From: Tenacibaculum sp. 190524A02b
GTDB taxonomy: Bacteria > Bacteroidota > Bacteroidia > Flavobacteriales > Flavobacteriaceae
Direction of reading: 5' to 3'
DNA: 64,000 bases
Assembly (NCBI RefSeq): GCF_964036645.1
Contig: NZ_OZ038525.1
Location: forward strand, 496,001 to 560,000
In this document: piece by piece, positions 41,678 through 50,323 of the stretch
Position numbering within the stretch: position 1 is the first letter of the stretch
Layout: the number at the start of each line of letters is the position of its first letter
Notes under the pieces: model-generated
Told to the model about the DNA's origin: nothing
Seen by the model: only the letters and a program-made list of their open reading frames with translations
Databases searched by the model: none
Translations under genes and position numbers: made by a program

Positions 41678-42430
41678 TTGGAACTAACAAATGGGAGTTT
41701 ATTCAGTGGTGCCGGAGGGTTTGAATTAGGTGCAGAATGGCAAGGAATTGAAACCCTTTGGAATTGCGAAATATCAGAAGAAAGAAGAAAATTATTAAAC
41801 ATAAGATTTCCCAAAGCAAAACAATATGGAGATATACGAGAAATTAAAAACCCCGGATACACAGACATTATATGTGGAGGATTTCCGTGCCAGGACATTT
41901 CAATCGCTCAGCAACATAATGGAGGAGCAAAAGGAATTAAGGGAGAGCGATCTGGGTTATGGATTGAAATGCATAGGATTTGCAGGGACATTAGACCTAA
42001 GTACATACTCATTGAAAACAGCTCAATGCTCGCTGTTCGAGGTCTTGAATACGTCTTATGCGACCTTGCCAAAATCGGGTATGATGCAGAATGGAGATGT
42101 TTACGAGGTTTCGACTTCGGATTGCCCGATAAAAGGGAACGAATTTACATTATTGCCTACCCCAAGCAAATCAGATGCTCTGGTAATAATGAAATCACAC
42201 AGTGCTTTCGAGAAATATTACCGAAACGGACACCAGGACAAATTGCTTTATCAATGCCAATTAAACGGTTTAAGCGCAGAGATAGCTTGTCAGGTTTACG
42301 AATGGATAATGGGTTTTCCAAAGAACTGGACAAAAACAGAATAGAGGCAATGGGTAATGCAGTTAAACCAATTATAGCGAGTTACCTATATAAATGCATA
42401 AAAGAACATTATAATCAAATTATAAACTAA
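41678..42430 (+). CDS. Cytosine-C5 DNA methyltransferase
   Basis: A 250-residue protein from TTG 41678. Motif I is GSLFSGAGGFELGAEW, catalytic motif IV GGFPCQDIS, motif VI IENSS (usually ENV), motif VIII KRERIYIIAYP, and motifs IX-X RIEAMGNAVKPIIAS. The target-recognition region is very short, a compact phage type. It methylates cytosine C5, likely to resist host restriction. About 520 bases of this gene also encode a second protein in another frame (41826-42344). Confidence 0.88.
   Translation: MELTNGSLFSGAGGFELGAEWQGIETLWNCEISEERRKLLNIRFPKAKQYGDIREIKNPGYTDIICGGFPCQDISIAQQHNGGAKGIKGERSGLWIEMHRICRDIRPKYILIENSSMLAVRGLEYVLCDLAKIGYDAEWRCLRGFDFGLPDKRERIYIIAYPKQIRCSGNNEITQCFREILPKRTPGQIALSMPIKRFKRRDSLSGLRMDNGFSKELDKNRIEAMGNAVKPIIASYLYKCIKEHYNQIIN
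41826..42344 (+). CDS. Nested overlapping gene, phage 'MGFPxxWT' family
   Basis: A 172-residue product from ATG 41826 (or 41919) in the +1-shifted frame, wholly inside the cytosine methyltransferase gene. It shows a protein-family pattern known from phages near cytosine methylases: YSLKTAQCSLFE, LPKSGMMQNGDVYE, LLPTPSKSDA, VYEWIMGFPKNWT. Both frames thus carry recognisable conserved blocks, so this is unlikely to be a chance ORF. Function unknown; it may aid or modify methylation. Confidence 0.7.
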   Translation: MEIYEKLKTPDTQTLYVEDFRARTFQSLSNIMEEQKELRESDLGYGLKCIGFAGTLDLSTYSLKTAQCSLFEVLNTSYATLPKSGMMQNGDVYEVSTSDCPIKGNEFTLLPTPSKSDALVIMKSHSAFEKYYRNGHQDKLLYQCQLNGLSAEIACQVYEWIMGFPKNWTKTE

Positions 42431-42470
42431 TTGTAGTTACTCAACTACCCAAAAACGCAAAAACACAATT

Positions 42471-42671
42471 ATGGAAGAATTAAAAGAAATATTCGAAACA
42501 AAATACCCGATGATTTCGGCTATGATAGATGAAAGAATAGCTGGGATTTCTATTGGAGCAAGTCATTATGAATCGGAAGGTGATTTTGAAGGAATGAGAA
42601 AGATAGAAGAAGAAGGGATTAAACTTTCAACTGAATTAGATTCCTTAATAGGAAACTTAAATAACCTGTAA
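42471..42671 (+). CDS. Small acidic protein
   Basis: A 66-residue acidic helical protein (MEELKEIFETKYPMISAMID). In operon with following small genes. Unknown. Confidence 0.5.
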   Translation: MEELKEIFETKYPMISAMIDERIAGISIGASHYESEGDFEGMRKIEEEGIKLSTELDSLIGNLNNL

Positions 42672-42676
42672 TTAAA

Positions 42677-42898
42677 ATGAAACTAGAACCAGTAACACAA
42701 ATAGACCAAATTAATCAAGGAGACACTTTAATTATAACTGGTCACACATTAAAAAACGAACCAGTTAAAGCTGAGATTGTGAAAATATCTCGAGATGGTA
42801 CCGAAATCATATTTAACAAAAAGAGGAATAAATTTTTCAATCTGGGTATGTTCCTAGAAGGAAGGTCTTGGGTGAAAGAATTAGCAATTATAAAATAA
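42677..42898 (+). CDS. Small hypothetical protein
   Basis: A 73-residue strand-rich protein (INQGDTLIITGHTLKNEPVK), SH3-like in pattern, six bases after its neighbour. Unknown. Confidence 0.5.
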   Translation: MKLEPVTQIDQINQGDTLIITGHTLKNEPVKAEIVKISRDGTEIIFNKKRNKFFNLGMFLEGRSWVKELAIIK

Positions 42899-42909
42899 GA
42901 GTAGGAATC

Positions 42910-43134
42910 ATGAACACACTTATAGCAAAAATGGATAAGAAGAAGGCAGATCTGTTCATTGAGTGTCTTAAAGCATACAAGAGTAACAAGTTTATTGAGA
43001 CAGATATTGAGGCTATTTTTCTTCTATATGATAAAGATGAATGTCAAATCGAATTGACTTCTTCTAGAGATATATTAAGCGAAGTTTTCACTATAGGGGA
43101 GCATGTAGATATAAGATTTGACAAATTAAATTAA
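42910..43134 (+). CDS. Small hypothetical protein
   Basis: A 74-residue protein from ATG 42910 (MNTLIAKMDKKKADLFIECL). Mixed helix and strand; unknown. Confidence 0.5.
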   Translation: MNTLIAKMDKKKADLFIECLKAYKSNKFIETDIEAIFLLYDKDECQIELTSSRDILSEVFTIGEHVDIRFDKLN

Positions 43135-43142
43135 CAGTAGTT

Positions 43143-43472
43143 ATGGAGAAAACGACATTATTTCTAACATTAAGCAAAGAACCATTTGAAGTAATGGCTA
43201 CAGGAGAAAAATCTGAAGAATTTAGAAAGCCAAGTGAATGGATAAAAAGTAGGCTTTATGATAAAGAAGGGAATCCAAGAACATACGACCACGTAAAGTT
43301 TGTAAATGGGTACGGTTGTGATAAACCGCAGTTTTGCGCAGACTTTAAAGGTTTTGAAATTTCACAGATAAATCAAACAATCAAATATTCTAATGGTTTG
43401 ATTGTATTAGTAGAAAAAGGAGATATAAAAATTAATCTAGGTAGTGTTTTCTACCGTTCACAAATACAGTAG
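43143..43472 (+). CDS. ASCH domain protein
   Basis: A 109-residue protein with the ASCH pattern: LTLSKEPFEVMATGEKSEEF, then YDHVKFVNGYGCDKPQFCAD and FKGFEIS. ASCH domains have a PUA-like beta barrel and bind RNA or modified nucleosides. In phages they are common in small-gene blocks; substrate unknown. Confidence 0.78.
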   Translation: MEKTTLFLTLSKEPFEVMATGEKSEEFRKPSEWIKSRLYDKEGNPRTYDHVKFVNGYGCDKPQFCADFKGFEISQINQTIKYSNGLIVLVEKGDIKINLGSVFYRSQIQ

Positions 43473-43481
43473 TATGAAAAA

Positions 43482-43664
43482 TTACTTACCAATTTCTAAA
43501 GTTAACTCACTTTGAGGACATATGAAATTATCCTTTGGATCTACAGAACCTTCGGGTCTGACCACAGCAGTTTTTTGATTATTATCATAATTAATGATTT
43601 CAACTTGTTGTTGTGTATTTGAAATTCTGTCATTGTGAGTAACAATGTCGCCAATATTAACCAT
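43482..43664 (-). CDS. Small leftward hypothetical protein
   Basis: A 60-residue strand-rich protein (MVNIGDIVTHNDRISNTQQQ, KTAVVRPEGSVDP), SH3-like. Opposite to all neighbours, converging with the ASCH gene. Coding support is moderate. Confidence 0.45.
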   Translation of the reverse strand: MVNIGDIVTHNDRISNTQQQVEIINYDNNQKTAVVRPEGSVDPKDNFICPQSELTLEIGK

Positions 43665-43741
43665 AGTATAAAATTTTAACCAAATATAAACAAACTAAAA
43701 TAACAGTAGGTTTTCAGAACCTTCAAAACTGAAAAGTTCTT

Positions 43742-43786
43742 TGATATAATTGTGGCAAGTTTATTATTTTTGGTTTAAACCAAAAT
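43742..43786 (+). promoter_or_regulatory. Promoter with 18-base palindromic operator
   Basis: TTG (43742-43744), 21 bases, TATTTTTG (43766-43773). A perfect palindrome TTTTGGTTTAAACCAAAA (43769-43786) covers the -7 element and presumed start, so a dimeric repressor there would silence the gene at 43798. Confidence 0.65.
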
Positions 43787-43797
43787 ATAGACTATAA

Positions 43798-44187
43798 ATG
43801 AGCGACTGGATTAAAATTTTAAAAGGGTTCGATGAAGGGAAATTCTATCTATATGATTATGGACTTACTATGAGTCTTCTAGTAGGGGCTTCTCAGCATC
43901 CTATTGGAAGTAGATTTAAAGATTCTGAGAAGGCGGAAGAACAAGCAAAACTTATTTTTAAGGAGATTGAATCGTATAATGTAGATGAAAAAATTGTTGA
44001 CTCTAATCCATGTAATCATGTTAGAGGTACCGTTTTTAAATTTAAAGACAAGCTTAATGCAAACGAGTCTATTGGAGTTCAATTTGATCAGATTTGGAAT
44101 GAGTATGGAGATAGAATCACTTCTGGGGAATTTGGAATTACTCCTTTAGATTTGGAAATAATTAAGTCGATTTTGAAAAGAGAATAA
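43798..44187 (+). CDS. Hypothetical protein under its own promoter
   Basis: A 129-residue protein (MSDWIKILKGFDEGKFYLYD, then HVRGTVFKFKDKLNANESIG). Not recognised. It is enclosed by an 11-base inverted repeat (43753-43763, 44208-44218), its own promoter/operator and a terminator, so it is a separate unit inserted between early and late genes. Confidence 0.55.
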   Translation: MSDWIKILKGFDEGKFYLYDYGLTMSLLVGASQHPIGSRFKDSEKAEEQAKLIFKEIESYNVDEKIVDSNPCNHVRGTVFKFKDKLNANESIGVQFDQIWNEYGDRITSGEFGITPLDLEIIKSILKRE

Positions 44188-44220
44188 GGAAACTTTTTTT
44201 GATTACAAAACTTGCCACGA

Positions 44221-44245
44221 GAGCTTCAATTTGAAGCTCTTTTTT
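44221..44245 (+). terminator. Intrinsic terminator
   Basis: GAGCTTC (44221-44227) with GAAGCTC (44233-44239), then TTTTTTATTG. Confidence 0.82.
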
Positions 44246-44336
44246 ATTGTCAAAGATTTAATAATCGTTTATTCAAAATTGGTTGTTTTATTTAATATTC
44301 TATAAATTTAAAGTTACTAACTAACCAATCTATATT

Positions 44337-46016
44337 ATGTACTTGAATAAAATTAAAAAATGGCTTAAGCTAATAGATCCAACATTTATTAGAGGTATTG
44401 CTATAGGAATTGTTATTACTATAATACTAGTATTTATTGTAAATACTGATTCACTTCTTAAAATATTTTATGGGTTTATAATATTGGTAGTTTTATTATT
44501 ATTGGGCGCTATAATTGGTAATTATTATGTTAATAGACAAAAAGAAAAGGTTCAAGAGATATTATCGGAAAAAACTAATGAGCTAACAAACGAAATAAAA
44601 GACAACTCTTATCAAATATTAAAGGCTGTTCTGTCTGAAAATAAAAATGAAGATATACCAAAAGCTTTTTCTAAAATAAAGCTTAGTGATTCTTTTTCTG
44701 AGATATTAAAATTAGCTGTAGCATTTGTGACAAGATTTATGGCCTTTGGTACCTTAATGAGTGTTTTAGGAGGTTTGATTAGCTTTGCTATTTTCATGGC
44801 TACTTTTCTACAAGTAAAGCATCTAGAAAAACAAAATGAACTTATATATAAGCAAACTAAACTTATAGACACACAAAACAGTTTAACTGAATCAAGTAGG
44901 AGGTCAGCTGTTGTTTTTGAATTAAGTTCTGTTCTTGATAAAATAGATGAAGAAATGGATCAATATGATAAAAGATTATTAAAACAGTTTAATAAAAATA
45001 TTCAAGGAATATATGACTCAATTTATAAGAAATATCCATTTAATAAAGATCAAAACATTTTTTTCTTCGCTCCACATCCAAATAGAAATAGTGTATTAAA
45101 CCTTTCTTCAGTTAGGTTTAAATTTAATTATGATAAAGATTTTGGAAGTATAATTAAAGTAAAATTAAGCGATAGATTAAATGGAAGGATAATAGCTTTA
45201 TCTAAAGCATTAAAGCCTTATAGGTATATTGATTCCGTTAATAAGCTATTAAAAATAAAGAGAAGTCCTGAAAGGGGGCAGTTAATTCTAGCCTTAAATG
45301 AGTCAAATGTAGATTTGCAAGGAATTTTAAAAAATGCAGATTTTACATATTCAGAAATAAATAATACTTCTTTTTCTTCTAGGATTAGATATAATGATTT
45401 TAAATATGAAGATTTTAGTATGATTAATTTATCAAATAGTTTTATTTCAAAAAGTTTATTCAGAAGAATTAATTTTACTGAAGCTAGCTTTAAAGATATG
45501 AAAGGTTTTAATTCAAATTTTATTTATTCATGTTTAGCTAATTCGGATTTCGGTAATGCATATTTAAAAGATATCACTTTTCGATATTGTCAATTAGTAG
45601 GAGCGAATTTTGACGATTCTGTTTTTGAAAATGTGAGGATTTTTTCAAGCAATTTATTAATTTGTCAATTTGATTCAAGTGTATTTAATTCAGTATTTAT
45701 TAAAAATTCAATTTTACCAGAATTTATAGATGATTCTTTAAATTTTAAGGTTAAAGATAGGGTGGTAATTGAAGATAGTTATTCAATTGATAATAGTTGG
45801 GGGGAATATATAAAGTCTAAGAAGGATTTAAAATTTAATATTTATAAAATAAAAAAAATATCAATAAAAGATTCTTTAACACTTTCAAGTGAAATTATTA
45901 ATTATTTCAATGAATTATCAAGTATTTATAAAAAAGAAACTGAAGAAGGACGTGTTGAAGGAATAGAAGTAGATTCCATTTATAAGATTAATTTATCAGC
46001 ATTTAAGAAAAAATAA
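44337..46016 (+). CDS. Pentapeptide-repeat membrane protein
   Basis: A 559-residue protein. Three TM spans (about 15-38, 42-66, 128-152), a coiled segment with QNELIYKQTKLIDTQNSL and RRSAVVFELSSVLDKIDEEM, then SDRLNGRIIALSKALKPYRY and SPERGQLILALNESNVDLQ, and a degenerate pentapeptide helix (about 330-470). This order matches a known family of membrane pentapeptide proteins with QT/QN repeats. It stands alone between terminators. Likely a lysogen-expressed accessory gene; superinfection exclusion or defence is inference. Confidence 0.78.
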   Translation: MYLNKIKKWLKLIDPTFIRGIAIGIVITIILVFIVNTDSLLKIFYGFIILVVLLLLGAIIGNYYVNRQKEKVQEILSEKTNELTNEIKDNSYQILKAVLSENKNEDIPKAFSKIKLSDSFSEILKLAVAFVTRFMAFGTLMSVLGGLISFAIFMATFLQVKHLEKQNELIYKQTKLIDTQNSLTESSRRSAVVFELSSVLDKIDEEMDQYDKRLLKQFNKNIQGIYDSIYKKYPFNKDQNIFFFAPHPNRNSVLNLSSVRFKFNYDKDFGSIIKVKLSDRLNGRIIALSKALKPYRYIDSVNKLLKIKRSPERGQLILALNESNVDLQGILKNADFTYSEINNTSFSSRIRYNDFKYEDFSMINLSNSFISKSLFRRINFTEASFKDMKGFNSNFIYSCLANSDFGNAYLKDITFRYCQLVGANFDDSVFENVRIFSSNLLICQFDSSVFNSVFIKNSILPEFIDDSLNFKVKDRVVIEDSYSIDNSWGEYIKSKKDLKFNIYKIKKISIKDSLTLSSEIINYFNELSSIYKKETEEGRVEGIEVDSIYKINLSAFKKK

Positions 46017-46018
46017 AA

Positions 46019-46038
46019 CCCACTCAAAATAGAGTGGG
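46019..46038 (+). terminator. Hairpin after the pentapeptide membrane gene
   Basis: CCCACTC (46019-46025) with GAGTGGG (46032-46038). No long T-run follows, so it may be partial. Confidence 0.55.
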
Positions 46039-46196
46039 AAAATTGCTATGAAAAAGAAAAGTCTGAGGACGTCTCCAAAGACACATCAAATATAATACAA
46101 TTAATAGAATATTGGTTAATGTTTTTTATAATATATAATTCATCACAACCAATCTATTAATCATTGTTTTAACTTTTATAATCTATAGATATTCAC

Positions 46197-46204
46197 TATA
46201 TTTG
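46197..46204 (+). promoter_or_regulatory. Late-operon promoter -7 element
   Basis: TATATTTG, matching TAnnTTTG, directly before the repeat block and late genes. The nearest TTG upstream is 30 bases away, so an activator may be needed. Confidence 0.5.
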
Positions 46205-46211
46205 TAGTAGC

Positions 46212-46292
46212 GATTCCAAAGTCCTTTTCTCAAAAAGGCAACTAGATTCAAAGTCCTTGCTATAAGGCAAAAGAGATTCCAAACACATTTTT
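46212..46292 (+). repeat. Three GATTC(C)AAA repeats before the late operon
   Basis: GATTCCAAAGTCCTT (46212), GATTCAAAGTCCTT (46245) and GATTCCAAACAC (46275), spaced 33 and 30 bases. The first two contain CCTT..AAGG mini-hairpins. In the transcribed leader of the late genes, so possibly an antitermination or translational signal, or a packaging site next to terminase. Confidence 0.6.
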
Positions 46293-46297
46293 ATTTT

Positions 46298-46714
46298 TTG
46301 AAAAAAGTTTACGTAGGCATAGATCCTGATATAGATAAGTCTGGGTTTGATGTATGGGATAAGAATAATCTAAATCTTAGGACACTTTGTTTTTGGGATT
46401 TAGTGAATGAGTTGTATTCTTTAAATAAAACTTCAGATTTAAAAGTAATGATAGAAGCTGGTTGGTTAATTAAAAAATCAAATTGGCATAAATCAAACGG
46501 TAAACTTCAGTCAGAAAAAATAGCAAAGAATGTAGGTATGAATCACCAAACAGGAATTCTAATAAAAGAGTTTTGTGAGTATAAAAACATAAAATTTGAA
46601 TTAGTAAAGCCTAAAGGTAAATTAAAAGCAGAAACATTTAATAAAATCACCAATTACCAAGGTAGGACAAATCAAGAAAAGAGGGATGCTGCTATGTTGG
46701 TTTTTGGCATGTAA
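46298..46714 (+). CDS. RuvC-like Holliday-junction resolvase
   Basis: A 138-residue RNase H-fold protein with a TTG start. Acidic ligands are in VGIDPDID, VMIEAG and the C-terminal EKRDAAMLVFG. Phage RuvC-like enzymes resolve branched DNA before packaging; it is first gene of the late operon, just ahead of terminase. Confidence 0.8.
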   Translation: MKKVYVGIDPDIDKSGFDVWDKNNLNLRTLCFWDLVNELYSLNKTSDLKVMIEAGWLIKKSNWHKSNGKLQSEKIAKNVGMNHQTGILIKEFCEYKNIKFELVKPKGKLKAETFNKITNYQGRTNQEKRDAAMLVFGM

Positions 46715-46726
46715 GTATATAGATAT

Positions 46727-46909
46727 ATGGGAAAAGAGTTTGAAACAGGAGACACTGTTTACCATAGGACAGATGAACTACAAGAGCCAAGAATTGTAAC
46801 TGGAGTTATTGAAAGACCAGATAATGTATATACTTATTTGGTAAGTGACAAGGAAGGGGAAACAGAGTGTTATAAAATAGAGTTATCATCTGTTAAAACA
46901 ATTTACTAG
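46727..46909 (+). CDS. Small hypothetical protein
   Basis: A 60-residue acidic protein (GKEFETGDTVYHRTDELQEP), SH3-like strand pattern, directly adjoining the terminase small subunit. Unknown. Confidence 0.5.
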   Translation: MGKEFETGDTVYHRTDELQEPRIVTGVIERPDNVYTYLVSDKEGETECYKIELSSVKTIY

Positions 46910-47419
46910 ATGAAAGAGAGTACTTTAGAAAGATATAAATTAATTATTGACGAATGGTTTAATAACGGATTCAATGGTGCACAAGCTTACAAAAAGTTTT
47001 ATCCAAATAACTCAAGAGCAGACGATTCATTTAGCAAAATCCAGAGTTTGCCAGAGGTTGAGTTGTATATAAAAGCTAAAAACAAAAAAGCACAAAAGGA
47101 ATTAGATGTTACACATCAGGAAGTATTGAAAGAACTTCATAACTGGGCTTATTCAGATATCACTCAAACAATATCATTAACTCCATCAGGAGTAGAAGCC
47201 TTACCAGAAGAAATCAGAAGGCTAATCACAAAATACAAAAAGACAACAAAGAAAATAGGAGAAGATATAACAGAAGAGGTTATAGAGCTTCATTTTGTAT
47301 CAAAGGAAAAAGCTATGGAAATGATAGCTAAACATATTGGTTTCTATGAGAAGGATAACAGTCAAAAGAAGAATGATAATGTTGTTATGTTTAGGTTACC
47401 AGAAAACGGAAGAGAGTAA
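46910..47419 (+). CDS. terS: Terminase small subunit
   Basis: A 169-residue protein: N-terminal helix-turn-helix (LIIDEWFNNGFNGAQAYKKF, SFSKIQSLPEVELYIKAK) and an extended helical middle with QKELDVTHQEVLKELHNW and ISLTPSGVEALPEEI, the Terminase_2-type plan. It recognises the packaging site and stimulates the large subunit encoded directly after. Confidence 0.85.
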   Translation: MKESTLERYKLIIDEWFNNGFNGAQAYKKFYPNNSRADDSFSKIQSLPEVELYIKAKNKKAQKELDVTHQEVLKELHNWAYSDITQTISLTPSGVEALPEEIRRLITKYKKTTKKIGEDITEEVIELHFVSKEKAMEMIAKHIGFYEKDNSQKKNDNVVMFRLPENGRE

Positions 47420-48940
47420 ATGAAAAGACAGGTAAAAGTTATACAACCACAGCAAGGGTATCAAATGATGGCTTTGTCAAGTTCAGCTGATATTGTTATT
47501 GGTGGTGGAGCAGCTGGAGCTGGAAAAACTTTTACTTTATTATTAGATCCTTTAAGGTCAATAAATAATCCTGATTTTGGTGCTGTTATATTTAGAAGGC
47601 TTACAACTCAAATTAAAGCTCAGGGAGGTTTATGGGATGAAAGTAATAAGCTTTATCCATTTGTTGGTGGGATTGCTAATAAAACAGAGCTACAGTGGAA
47701 ATTTCCAAAAGGCGCTAAAATTAAGTTTACACATTTAGAGCATGAGAAGAATATATATGGCTGGCAAGGTGCTCAGATACCTTTTATAGGTTTTGATGAG
47801 TTAACACACTTTAGTAAAAAAACCTTCTTCTATTTGTTATCAAGAAATAGGTCTAATTGTGGAGTTAGACCAGGAGTAAGAGCTACATGTAATCCTGACC
47901 CTGATAGTTGGGTTTCTGAATTAATATCTTGGTGGATAGGAGATGATGGGTTTCCAATCCCAGAAAGACAAGGTGTGATTAGGTATTTTGTAAAAGACGG
48001 AGAAAATTTGATTTGGGGTGATTCTGTAGATAAATGTCTTGAAAAAGCCTCTTATTTTGTTGATCCACTTTCTAAAGCCTCTGGGGTTAGCCCTAAGAGT
48101 TTTGTAAAGTCTATAACTTTTATTGGAGGGTCAGTTTATGATAATAAAGAGTTGCTCTCAGTCAATCCAGAGTACTTAGCAAATTTGGCTTCACAGGATG
48201 AAGATACAAGAATACAGCTTTTAGATGGAAACTGGAAAGTTTCTGTAAATCCAGCAGATGTATATAACTATGATAGTTTTAAGGATTATTTTACTAATGA
48301 TTGGGTTGAGAAAGGTAAGAAGTGCATTACTGTGGATGTAGCTATGTCGGGAAGCAACAAGTTAGTTGTATCTTATTTTGAAGGTGATAGGTGGGAAGAC
48401 ATAGAGATCATAGCTAAATCTTCTGGGAAAGATGTTATAGATGCTATAAAGGAGTTCCAAAAGAGGTACGGAGTGTCTAATTCTAAAGTTACTTATGATG
48501 CTAATGGGGTAGGGGCATTTATTGGGGGTGGAGATAATGCATTTATACCTAATTCAATTCCGTTTGATAATGCAAGTAAAGCTTTTGAAATGAAAGATGG
48601 AAGGAAATTCAAAAATTTAAAATCTCAATGTTACTATTTAGATGGGGAAAATGAATCTCAATATATATCTAGCAAAGTAGCTAATAAGATGTATGATAAT
48701 AAAATGACAGTAAGGCAAAGACTGTTATTTGAAAGAAAAGCTATAAAAAAGAAAATTAAGAGGGATGAAGAGCCATTTGCTTTAATACCTAAAAATGAAA
48801 TGAAAGAAAAATATTTAAATGGAGAATCCCCTGATTTATTAGATAGTAAAATGATGAAAAGGATATTTGATGTTAGACCAAAAAGTGAAATATTCGAAAC
48901 AAAAGCAAAATCATTAGGAGATTTAGGAATAAACTTTTAA
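47420..48940 (+). CDS. terL: Terminase large subunit
   Basis: A 506-residue motor-nuclease. ATPase: Walker A GGAAGAGKTFTLL, adenine-side FRRLTTQIKAQGG, Walker B PFIGFDELTHF, coupling ATCNPDPDSW. RNase H-like nuclease: CITVDVAMSGSNK and VTYDANGVGAF carry the metal-binding Asp residues. It packages DNA into proheads through the portal encoded next. Confidence 0.95.
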   Translation: MKRQVKVIQPQQGYQMMALSSSADIVIGGGAAGAGKTFTLLLDPLRSINNPDFGAVIFRRLTTQIKAQGGLWDESNKLYPFVGGIANKTELQWKFPKGAKIKFTHLEHEKNIYGWQGAQIPFIGFDELTHFSKKTFFYLLSRNRSNCGVRPGVRATCNPDPDSWVSELISWWIGDDGFPIPERQGVIRYFVKDGENLIWGDSVDKCLEKASYFVDPLSKASGVSPKSFVKSITFIGGSVYDNKELLSVNPEYLANLASQDEDTRIQLLDGNWKVSVNPADVYNYDSFKDYFTNDWVEKGKKCITVDVAMSGSNKLVVSYFEGDRWEDIEIIAKSSGKDVIDAIKEFQKRYGVSNSKVTYDANGVGAFIGGGDNAFIPNSIPFDNASKAFEMKDGRKFKNLKSQCYYLDGENESQYISSKVANKMYDNKMTVRQRLLFERKAIKKKIKRDEEPFALIPKNEMKEKYLNGESPDLLDSKMMKRIFDVRPKSEIFETKAKSLGDLGINF

Positions 48941-48943
48941 TCA

Positions 48944-50323
48944 ATGGAAGAATTAATAAAAAAAGTTAAAAACGGTAGTATTACTGAGGAAGATATTAAA
49001 GACTTATCTAATTCTAAAAAGGATTACGGAAAGATTGAGGAGTATTTTAAAGAGTATTCTAAGAAAGATAGAACTATTAGAGAGACTCAAATAGGACAAA
49101 CACAAAAAGATAAAAGTATTAAAGATGAAAAAGGAAATACAAAATTAGTAAAAGCTATAAGAACTATTGTTTCTTTTCAAAAGAAAATAGTTAGAAATAG
49201 TGTTGCTTTTGAGTTTGGAAATCCGCCACAATTAAAGCCTAATATCGAAAATGATTTAACTCTTAAATTGAAAAATGTTTGGGTTAAAAATAGAATGGAT
49301 TCCAACATACAAGAAGCTAAAATATTACAAAGGAGTGAAACTTTATCTGCTATTATATTTCAAATAAAGAAAAAAGAAGGTGAAGAGAATAGTATAAAAA
49401 GTAAAGTCCTAGGATACAAAGAAAGAGAGTTCTGGCCTGTATTTGATTTCTATGGAGGTATGATACTTTTCTGTTGGAAGTTTAAAACTAAGGAGAGAGG
49501 AAAAGAAGTTTTAAACTTGTGGGTCTATGATGAAAAAATAATTTACAAATACAAAAAAGTAAAAGATTGGGCTGTAGATTCTCAAGAAGTTCATGGCTTT
49601 GATAAAATACCTGTCGTTGTATTAACTCAGGATGAACCAGAATGGGAAGATGTAAAAGAGTTAATTGATAGGTATGAATCTTTGTTATCTAAGCTAGGAG
49701 CTGCTAATAATTATTCAGGTTCTCCATTATTATTCACAGTAGGAAAAGTGTCAGGGATGCCAGATAGAGATAGCGATGGTAAAATGATTAACGCTCAAAT
49801 GGAAAAAACTAATGATGGTAAAGTTATACATGGTGATGCTAAGTTTCTAACCCATGATAATGCTCCTGAGTCTATAAAACTTGAACAAGAAACATTAGAG
49901 GATTTAATATTTTCTTTGACAGATACGCCAAACCTATCTTTTAATAAATTAAAGGGAATAGGTAATGTAGCAGGCGTTGCATTAGAATTAATGTTTTTAG
50001 GTTCAATTCTTAAAGCAAAACTAAATGAAGGGAAGAATAAAACCGATATACAGAGAATAGTGAATGTATTATTATCAGGAATTACGAATGCAACTGATAT
50101 AAATTTAAAAGGGCAATTAGAAGGATTGGTATATGATGTTAAGTTTATGAGTCCGTTACCTAATGATTTAGCTGATTTAATTGTTATGCTAGTTAAAGCA
50201 ACTGAAGGCAAAATTATTTCTAGAGAAAAAGCTATTGAGTATTTAGGGTTAGTGGATAATGTAAAGGATGAAATGGAAAAAATAAAAAAAGAAGGAGGTT
50301 CTGATGATGGAGAAGCAGCTTAA
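48944..50323 (+). CDS. Portal protein, SPP1 gp6-like
   Basis: A 459-residue protein with the SPP1-type portal pattern: helical N-terminus, IVRNSVAFEFGNPPQL, the clip/wing region with REFWPVFDFYGGMILFCWKF, and FSLTDTPNLSFNKLKGIGNVAGVALELM near the end. Dodecameric DNA gate of the capsid. It starts three bases after terL. Confidence 0.88.
   Translation: MEELIKKVKNGSITEEDIKDLSNSKKDYGKIEEYFKEYSKKDRTIRETQIGQTQKDKSIKDEKGNTKLVKAIRTIVSFQKKIVRNSVAFEFGNPPQLKPNIENDLTLKLKNVWVKNRMDSNIQEAKILQRSETLSAIIFQIKKKEGEENSIKSKVLGYKEREFWPVFDFYGGMILFCWKFKTKERGKEVLNLWVYDEKIIYKYKKVKDWAVDSQEVHGFDKIPVVVLTQDEPEWEDVKELIDRYESLLSKLGAANNYSGSPLLFTVGKVSGMPDRDSDGKMINAQMEKTNDGKVIHGDAKFLTHDNAPESIKLEQETLEDLIFSLTDTPNLSFNKLKGIGNVAGVALELMFLGSILKAKLNEGKNKTDIQRIVNVLLSGITNATDINLKGQLEGLVYDVKFMSPLPNDLADLIVMLVKATEGKIISREKAIEYLGLVDNVKDEMEKIKKEGGSDDGEAA

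Noticed and set aside
46212..46292. CRISPR-like array
   Set aside because: Only three short imperfect repeats, the spacing segments themselves contain related hairpins, and no cas genes are near.
49795..50211. 138-codon minus-strand ORF inside the portal gene
   Set aside because: Low-complexity antisense product; portal frame is continuous and conserved.
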